Part shown: positions 46,518 to 52,473 of the stretch, one piece after another
Layout of the letters: the number at the start of each line of letters is the position of its first letter
Numbering within the stretch: position 1 is the first letter of the stretch
Translations under genes and position numbers: made by a program
Notes under the pieces: generated by a model
The model's database searches: none
What the model was told of the DNA's origin: nothing
Seen by the model: only the letters and a program-made list of their open reading frames with translations
Origin: Paenibacillus woosongensis
Lineage (GTDB): Bacteria; Bacillota; Bacilli; Paenibacillales; Paenibacillaceae
Assembly (NCBI RefSeq): GCF_009725165.1
Contig: NZ_WNZW01000001.1
Span: 806,001-870,000, forward strand
Direction of reading: 5' to 3'
Length of the DNA stretch: 64,000 nt

Positions 46518-46895
46518 TTATTTATCATGATATTTCATAAAATAGCTGAAAGCCCCATCGAATTCGATAGTTGGAGGTGGTGGGGCAAGATCATGTGCCC
46601 CTTTAGGATCTGACTTAAATTCATTTCCATTGAATGAATCAGGATCTTTGTATGGATGCCCCTTTTTCATAAGCTCACTCTCAGTAATTTCATGACGAGC
46701 TAATTGTTGAAAGAACTCTTTTTGTTTGGGTGTTAGTACCTGCTTTTGAGCCAACTCCCATGCATATCCAACCTCATAAATTGGTGAGAACTGTCCAATC
46801 CTGTAGCTTTTATTATCAAGTGGGATATGATGTGTGTCAAAAAACATAGCAATTAAACCTACCGTTTCCTCTACTTCCTGTACATGTTTTGCCAT
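46518..46895 (-). CDS. Toxin module with HE..ES/AHD motif, introduced by leader repeat D
   Basis: 125 aa from the ATG at 46895, preceded by AAGGAGGAAAAGGAAA. It begins MAKHVQEVEETVGLIAMFFD and ends in QLARHEITESELMKKGHPYK and PKGAHDLAPPPPTIEF. The spacing of A.W, HE..ES and AHD parallels the 43313 module (AQAWDRL, NHELFES, TAHDRT), so both seem to be one toxin family; activity is unknown. It is not secreted on its own and is likely a displaced C-terminal domain given a start by the leader repeat, or a silent cassette. Confidence 0.65.
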   Translation of the reverse strand: MAKHVQEVEETVGLIAMFFDTHHIPLDNKSYRIGQFSPIYEVGYAWELAQKQVLTPKQKEFFQQLARHEITESELMKKGHPYKDPDSFNGNEFKSDPKGAHDLAPPPPTIEFDGAFSYFMKYHDK

Positions 46896-46920
46896 TTTCC
46901 TTTTCCTCCTTTGTTTTTGG

Positions 46921-47053
46921 GTATGCAAAAAAAGCTCATTCCTACTCATAAAACAAGTTGGAAAGAGCCTTGAAAGTTTATCAAGTGTTTGAAATCAGTT
47001 AGTGTTTGGTTTGTTGGTTGTATTGTACGATCTTGTTGTAAAAGTTGTAAACC
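46921..47053 (-). repeat. Toxin-array leader repeat, copy D (contains a terminator)
   Basis: 133 bp, near-identical to copy A. The minus strand encodes the scrap QQDRTIQPTNQT, then a hairpin whose arm GGAATGAGC runs into seven T, then GGAGG and ATGGCAAAAC. Homology to copy A continues into the first three codons of the following gene. Confidence 0.85.
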
Positions 47054-47080
47054 CCAGTTTTACAATCCTGCAAATACTCC

Positions 47081-47437
47081 CTATGTTTTATATGATTCTG
47101 ATTTAATAAAGTTATCTACTAAAAATTTATCATTATCACTTAGTCTCTCAAAAAGTTCGTTAAACTTAATCTTTGCATCCTCATTGTCTAGAAGAGATAG
47201 CGTAGCTATTGCAACATGTCCGAATTGCCATGGTTCAATAAATTTACTGTCTGTTAAAAGTTCTCCGAGTTCAGCTAGCCTATTTACAATTCTTATATTA
47301 CAGTAATTTCTTTCAATCAATTTGAACATTGCCGTAGCAACAACCCTTAAATTTTCAGCTTCTAAACATACTATTAAATCTTCGTTTTTTATCTTATCGG
47401 TTTTAATCTCTTCTGCTAATTCAGCTATTGAAGCCAT
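47081..47437 (-). CDS. Probable immunity protein, partner of the metallopeptidase module
   Basis: 118 aa from the ATG at 47437, 7 nt after GAAGGGAAG. A helical, HEAT-like small protein (LAEEIKTDKIKNEDLIVCLE, VVATAMFKLIERNYCNIRIV, FGHVAIATLSLLDNEDAKIK). It follows the HExxH toxin module by 25 bp in immunity-gene position. No named family recognised. Confidence 0.55.
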   Translation of the reverse strand: MASIAELAEEIKTDKIKNEDLIVCLEAENLRVVATAMFKLIERNYCNIRIVNRLAELGELLTDSKFIEPWQFGHVAIATLSLLDNEDAKIKFNELFERLSDNDKFLVDNFIKSESYKT

Positions 47438-47462
47438 AGTAAATCTTCCCTTCAAAATATTC

Positions 47463-47952
47463 TTATTCGATTATAGGTCCATATCTATCCAAAATATACT
47501 GCTTCTCCGCTTCAAAGTTCTTTTGCAGTTGTTCTGCTATATTATCCAATCCTAACCTTTTAGCTTCTTCAATTTCAATTGTGTATGCTTTAAGCTCATC
47601 TGCAATTCTCCCTTCCCAATCCTGATATGATTCGGCGGCTGATGGGAATCCATTTGATTTAGCTTCCACATAGTGACTATACTCATGTCTTAAAGCACTC
47701 ATGGATGCTTCAGAATCTATCAGAATCTGACCTGGTTCGCCTTTTCTCAATGGTCCATATCCCATTGCACCTTCTCGATAAACCACCTTAACCTCATTTT
47801 CCTCCATATCTTTGATTAGTTTATTCCATTCTTCTGGATGCGATTTTGAACCAGCACCAAATGCATCTCTAAATGGGTCTGCTGGATTATCAAAATGAGT
47901 AATTTTTTTAGCGTTTTCTATAGCGACATTATTTTCAGCTTTTGGCGTCCCC
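47463..47952 (-). pseudogene. Orphan metallopeptidase-type toxin C-terminal module (HExxH)
   Basis: Open from 47952 with no start codon behind a ribosome site; the first ATG is 47807. It reads GTPKAENNVAIENAKK, then DPFRDAFGAGSKSHPEEW, then a zincin-like domain with ALRHEYSHYVEAKSNG (HEYSH fits HExxH) and a downstream EGRIADELKAYTIE that could give the third ligand. GTPKA is the same junction as in the 43313 module. The carrier part has been cut away exactly beside the IS110 remnant, so it is probably not expressed as a secreted toxin now. Confidence 0.7.
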
Positions 47953-48016
47953 TATGTGGTAAAGCTAAATCCCGCTAAAAGGATGGTGGCAGTCAGATTT
48001 TCCAACTACCATTCTA

Positions 48017-49256
48017 TCAATAGGCAACTTGTTCAGCGATGTACGGGGCGATGTACGGGGTCTTGTTCTTCATCATGCCGTAGATGATGTTAACCAGCCG
48101 CCGCATGATGCAGACTAACGCTTGTCCTTTCGTTTTACCTTCCTCTTGTTTTCGTTCATAGTAAGCTAGGAAAGCAGGATTGCGGGGGAGCTTGCTTCCT
48201 TTGGAGACTTGCACCTGCTGAACAGCAAGGTTATAGAAGATGCCGTGCAAGGTGCAGTTTCCCTGCTTGCTCTTTTGTTCCTTGCCCTTCCCACCCGAAC
48301 TGAACTTTACAGGAGCTATCCCCGCAAAACGAGCCAGCTTATCTGGACAGGAAAAACGGTGAATGTCTCCGATCTCAGCAACTAAAGCCGATGCCGTTAC
48401 AAGGTCGATGCCTGGCATCGTCTCTAGCTGAAAGCCCAGTTTCTTCATCATGCGGCATAGTTGATCTTCTACCTTTTGAACTTCTTCCTTCTTAAAACGG
48501 ATGTCTCGGACATGGCTTTGAATCAGGAAATCCCTAGATTCTTGATACTCCCGCTTAGTCTCGCCATCAGCCGCCACCAATGCCATGATTTCCTCGGCTT
48601 TCTTAGTCGAACAGGTGTTGTGACTGGATTTCAACAGCATCTCCCGCAAATCCTCCAAACTCGCACCTTTCAGATGATGCGGGGCGGGGTAGGGTAGGTA
48701 TGCCAGAACTCCAAGGCACATTTCCCGTCAATATCGCTAAAGAATTTCTTGTAGCTCGGATAGTGATGGGACAACTGCATGTGAAGCTGGTTCTTGAGTG
48801 CGGTATGCGCTTTAATCAGCGCATTTCTTCTCGCTACGAGTTGCCCGATTGTCCAATAGATATCTTGCGGATTCGCATCGGGCAGAATTTCGAGCTTGCT
48901 GACAAGTATCTTCGCCACACATTCTGCATCCCAGCTATCGCTTTTCTGCATAGTTGGGTAGCTCTTGCGCTCAGCAAAGGACAATGCTGAATTTTCACCA
49001 TCTGCTTATTCTCTACGAGGAACACGGCTAATGACCGCCCATAGCCGCCCACGTCCTCTAATCCATAGATCGGGGTCATGCCTCTTTTGCAGAGCTTCTT
49101 TACATAGGTGAGCAGTTCCTCGAAGGCGGCGGGCTTGTTCTCGAATTGGATTTCGCCCAGCTTCTCATACCAGCAGTTTACAATCACGGCAGTGTGAGTA
49201 GCCTTATGAAGATCTACGCCTACGTAAATATGCTTTTGTTTATAATGTTGGTTCAA
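48017..49256 (-). pseudogene. IS110-family transposase, two frameshifts
   Basis: From a TTG at 49256 (AGGTG upstream): the N-terminal DEDD RuvC-like part has YVGVDLHKATHTAVI and YGLEDVGGYGRSLAVFL. Frame is lost near 48990 and continues as SFAERKSYPTMQKSDSWDAE. It is lost again near 48680 and continues with the transposase-20 region (MPGIDLVTASALVAEIGD, KLARFAGIAPVKFSSGGKG). The summed length, about 400 residues, is normal. Two frameshifts make it inactive unless rescued by recoding, which the sites do not suggest. Confidence 0.88.
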
Positions 49257-49440
49257 AAGACATCACCTCGATCAACGAATTTAAAGAATAGAAAAGAAAG
49301 TCGGCAACCTTAGTTCGAGCGTTAGTCATTCGCATGACCCGCATTGGGACGCAAGCCTATCCATTCTTTTCTGGTTTAACCTTGTTTGTTGGTGCTTCTA
49401 CTTGCTCTATACGATAGTGCTACGCCATAGTTAAGTACGA
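49257..49440 (-). ncRNA. Possible bridge-RNA region of the IS110 element
   Basis: IS110 elements encode a bridge RNA in the non-coding end before the transposase. Here 184 bp on the transposase strand include the hairpin GTCAT-GCGA-ATGAC (49338-49325, GNRA loop), enclosed by a GCGT/ACGC pair. Assignment is by position and family knowledge; target and donor loops were not resolved. Confidence 0.35.
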
Positions 49441-49449
49441 TGGGGGAAA

Positions 49450-50232
49450 TTAGATAATAATCGGCTGATGCAAGCCTTTGGCTTCTATTTGTCCATAGCG
49501 GTATATTCCCCGATAGAAGTCCTCACGGTCTAGGATTCGCTTCACCTGCACCTTCGTGAAGAGCTTGCCCTGAACGGTTCTATAGCCCGCCTGATTCAGA
49601 TATGCCGCGATTTGAGATAATGACCAAGACGGATGATCATTTTTGATCTCAAACAATCTACGCACCGTCTCAGCCTGCACAGGGTCGATGGAGAGCACTT
49701 TTGTCCTTTGACAGCTAAATAGCCATATGCTACTCTACCGCCAGCATAGCCACCTTCCTGAGCCTTCTTGCGCCGCCCTCGGCTTAGCTTTAAGGCAATC
49801 TCTAGCCGCTGGTATTGGTCTAGCAGTTCCATAATGCCGTTGACTAGAAAGTCCGATGGGTCATGAGCATAGATGCTGTATTGCGGCTGTTCAACGGCTT
49901 TGACATCGACTTTATGCCGCTTTCGCTCCCGCTGAATCAGCACTTTCACGATGTCCGCCCGCCATAGGCGGCTAGTGTTCAGGACAACGATCTGCTTCAC
50001 ATCCCGCCATTTCAGGTCGGATAGCATCTTGAAGCCCCTCGCGTTCTATGGTTAGCTCGTCCTCATCCACCTTCGCCCCTGAAATGCCTTCATCCTTGTA
50101 TATGTCCAGCAATTCAAGGTTGTGGCGGGCGCAATAACGCTCGATCTCTTCTGATTGATAGGCAAGCGAATAGCCATCCTTCACCTGTCCTTGCGTAGAG
50201 ACGCGAACATAACCAACTACACGATCTTTCAT
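49450..50232 (-). pseudogene. Large serine recombinase/resolvase remnant, two frameshifts
   Basis: From ATG 50232: the catalytic resolvase domain YVRVSTQGQVKDGYSLAYQS (nucleophile Ser in VST) and DIYKDEGISGAKVDEDELTI. Frame shifts near 50030 to MLSDLKWRDVKQIVVLNTSR (LWRAD) and near 49695 to SIDPVQAETVRRLFEIK with a recombinase domain ILDREDFYRGIYRYG. Only about 260 residues remain against about 450-550 for full-length serine integrases, so it is a 3'-truncated, inactive relic of an integrated element. Confidence 0.85.
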
Positions 50233-50253
50233 GCAATCATCACCGCGTTTCAA

Positions 50254-51311
50254 TAATTCAAGTTTTCGTAACGCCCTTGGAATCAGCTACTGCTGCCGCG
50301 CATTCCGCATACGTAAATAGGGCAGGCGGCGGGGCAGTTCACAGGCTTCTATATGCGGTTGTCAAAGGGCGAAATCAACTTGCTGTGGGGAATACAGAAC
50401 CACATCACGGAAGGCATGTAAAGGGGGTTAAGAGCAATATGAATATATATTTTTAATCGTTTCGTGGAATCAGAACAGGGCAATCTAAGAAACCCCCCAG
50501 TGTCTAGGAAAAGAAGAAACCGCCCTCGCGAGCGCAGGGGCGGCGTGTCTCCTACGGGAATATTTTATAGAAACTTGATGCGGTTCCCTTAACTCTGTCC
50601 TAGTCTAGCCGTATAGAGAAAGTAACAGGTCTAACAAGACACTGAATTGAATATTGAAGCTCTATCCGTGGTCGCAGAAGAACACGTTAAAAAATGCCTC
50701 GGCGTTCATCAGCCGAATGTGGGTCATGTAATTCTTCCTATTACATGAACGAAGTCGCGTTAGAAGCGGAAGATTCGCCTTTGGCAAAGTAAGACGTGAT
50801 GACTTACTTCAACTTCCCCAGATTTTCCGTCGTAGTGTCCGAAAGGACAGGGAACCTTGACAGAGTGATAGCTTCGGGCTATCCGCGCAATAAAGCTACA
50901 CCTGGGTGCGCCAGATGTCTCGTAGGCTCGGGATACCTCAACTTCACACAGCCTAGTCGTTCTCCCTCGCAAGAGGGGGAACGCTCTGTTGTCCTCCCTT
51001 CACACAGGTGAACTCCCATCCTGCGAAGCGGGCGGGGGGTGAGACTGAAATGAACGCTGACAGAGAATAGATAGGAATAAGGACATGAGTAAGCTAGAAA
51101 TAGAGGATAGAATAACAGAACGAGAAGAAGCTCAGAGGATAGCTCTATAGCATCAGAATAGATAGCATCGGATAGCACGAATCAAGAATCCATTGAATCA
51201 TGAATAGATATAGATGATTGAGATTGTAAAGCCTCGAACTCCCCCCGCCCCCCATTTTTATATCCCAACGAAAACAGCAAATAGAAACCCCGCACAACGG
51301 CGGGGGATAGG
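50254..51311. other. Gene-free stretch beside the recombinase remnant
   Basis: About 1 kb with unusual composition. It holds the structured RNA candidate (50690-51040) and, at 50521-50544, a GC-rich hairpin (CCGCCC / GGGGCGG) followed on the minus strand by TTTCTTCTTTT, probably a minus-strand terminator for the small genes above. Short frames on both strands lack ribosome sites. Confidence 0.55.
50690..51040 (+). ncRNA. Putative large structured non-coding RNA, family unknown
   Basis: In about 350 nt the plus strand folds into at least six hairpins. Stems: TCGGC/GCCGA (50699-50716), CATGTAAT/ATTACATG (50725-50747), AAGTAAG/CTTACTT (50787-50809), TGTCC-GAAA-GGACA (50836-50849), GATAGC-TTCG-GGCTATC (50867-50883), and an 11-bp stem with one wobble and a GCAA loop (50958-50983). 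Three of six carry canonical GNRA or UUCG loops on the plus strand only, which argues for a plus-strand transcript. No convincing protein frame exists. It was compared from memory with RNase P, T-box, tmRNA and group II domain V and matches none. Ends are approximate. Confidence 0.5.
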
Positions 51312-51608
51312 TTAGCCAAACAACGGCAAGTATTTACGGTAGTAATCTATATGATCGTCGGATAGACGCCAATCATACTGATTAAGGAACTGAGCAACTT
51401 TGGCTAAGACTTGATTCCGATGAACGACATCATCGTACTTTGATTTAGCAAGATAATGCGCGAGACTCAGTTCAACTTGCTCCTGTGACATCGGGTCTAT
51501 GACATACTTAACGAAGATTTGAGTAAGTTCATCAAGATCAAAGCCATGTCCTAGCACGTTCTCCCGTCGCATTAGGGTTAGGGCGGTATCCAACGGTAGT
51601 CGTTTCAT
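51312..51608 (-). CDS. Small hypothetical protein of the mobile remnant
   Basis: 98 aa from the ATG at 51608, overlapping the previous stop (ATGA) and preceded by GGGGAGGGTGAATCC. Alpha-helical and charged: TALTLMRRENVLGHGFDLDE, SLAHYLAKSKYDDVVHRNQV, WRLSDDHIDYYRKYLPLFG. No family recognised. Paired with the next gene, it lies upstream of the recombinase remnant and probably belongs to that element. Confidence 0.7.
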   Translation of the reverse strand: MKRLPLDTALTLMRRENVLGHGFDLDELTQIFVKYVIDPMSQEQVELSLAHYLAKSKYDDVVHRNQVLAKVAQFLNQYDWRLSDDHIDYYRKYLPLFG

Positions 51609-51868
51609 GGATTCACCCTCCCCTCGGTGGTGGCGGGGGCGGCTAGCTTTTGCTGAACGCTCCATTTCCTCCATAAGAGATACTGCCGCTGTGCTTCCTG
51701 TTCATCAAAGCCATGCTGTACCATGACATTCAGGATGGCGCGGGGGATGGAAACGGTGTAGCCATACAAGCAACTACGAAACCTTTCCCATGAGATGTCA
51801 TACAGGACAACAAACGCCCGATGTGTTAGCCCTAGCTTCTGAATGCATTCCTTAACTGGATGAATCAT
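51605..51868 (-). CDS. Small hypothetical, possible HTH protein of the mobile remnant
   Basis: 87 aa; the ATG follows AAAGGAGAAATCAATC. The segment CIQKLGLTHRAFVVLYDISW...SCLYGYTVSIPRAILNVM has the rhythm of a Cro/C1-type helix-turn-helix, but this is weak. A Pro/Ala tail ends at the coupled next gene. It is likely a regulator of the integrated element. Confidence 0.6.
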   Translation of the reverse strand: MIHPVKECIQKLGLTHRAFVVLYDISWERFRSCLYGYTVSIPRAILNVMVQHGFDEQEAQRQYLLWRKWSVQQKLAAPATTEGRVNP

Positions 51869-52216
51869 GATTGATTTCTCCTTTCAAGTTGTCTTCCCTT
51901 ATAGGTTAGACACTCTACAGGCAGGAATCACACCAGACATACAGAAGCATAGGGCGTTATTGAATCTTGAATTTGGCACATCGGGAGTAATCCATGAATA
52001 ACAAGCCAGCCTAAATAATATCGGTAACTCCCGAATGTATTTGATTAGATACCGTATCTCCCCGCACTATTTAGATGATTTACTGATTCGGTTTAGTCTT
52101 CGCAGTGCATGAAAAGCCGAGATACTTGGCTTCGTTATCTCCCACCCACTAATTAGGCGGTGCGCGGTGCATAGACTACGTCAGATACTGTGTATCACGC
52201 AAGCCAAGAGCCAAAA
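51869..52216. other. Gene-free stretch upstream of the mobile-element small genes
   Basis: 348 bp between the immunity-like gene and the mobile-element genes. It contains an inverted repeat TCGGGAGT (51979-51986) / ACTCCCGA (52028-52035) and a stem GAGATA..TATCTC (52120-52142). One junction of the inserted element must lie here; no attachment site could be defined. Confidence 0.4.
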
Positions 52217-52459
52217 TTATTCATCATTCTCTAAAACATAGGTTTTTATTACTGTATCGCCATCAAACACATAAATTCTCTCACAATTGGTACATCTCCA
52301 TACATCATATTGGGGAAACGGTATTGTAACTGGGTCAATTGAATCTCCTAAATTAATAATATCGTCCCATTCTTTATCTGTATAAACCCTTAATTCAACA
52401 TCATTAGGTGCATTTGAGTTTGAAAGTGTTACACCGCATTTACATTGTAATCTTGCCAT
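52217..52459 (-). CDS. Small zinc-ribbon protein, probable immunity to the CdiA-type nuclease
   Basis: 80 aa from the ATG at 52459, 7 nt after GGAGG; an earlier GTG lies inside the ribosome site. Two cysteine pairs (LQCKCGVTLS and WRCTNCERIYVF) form a zinc ribbon around an acidic middle (DKEWDDIINLGDSID). It starts 15 bp after the carrier-toxin stop, the standard place for the cognate immunity gene. No matching immunity family is known to me, so the role rests on position. Confidence 0.6.
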   Translation of the reverse strand: MARLQCKCGVTLSNSNAPNDVELRVYTDKEWDDIINLGDSIDPVTIPFPQYDVWRCTNCERIYVFDGDTVIKTYVLENDE

Positions 52460-52473
52460 TGACACCCCTCCTC

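Larger units (their letters stand above)
47953..49440 (-). mobile_element. Decayed IS110-family insertion element
   Basis: The element comprises the broken transposase gene and about 180 bp of non-coding DNA before it. It abuts the orphan metallopeptidase module on one side and the serine-recombinase remnant on the other. IS110 elements have no obvious terminal repeats, so the ends given are approximate. Confidence 0.65.

Noticed and set aside
42904..47053. CRISPR-like or transposon ends from the four similar segments
   Set aside because: Spacing is irregular and gene-length, and each copy contains coding scrap, terminator and start region, so they are module boundaries.
48400..48990. Plus-strand frames across the transposase
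   Set aside because: Shadows of the IS110 gene; no ribosome sites and no family likeness.
50690..51040. Group II intron, RNase P RNA, tmRNA or T-box
   Set aside because: No domain V sequence, no reverse transcriptase, no conserved RNase P, tmRNA or T-box motif could be found by eye; left as unassigned.
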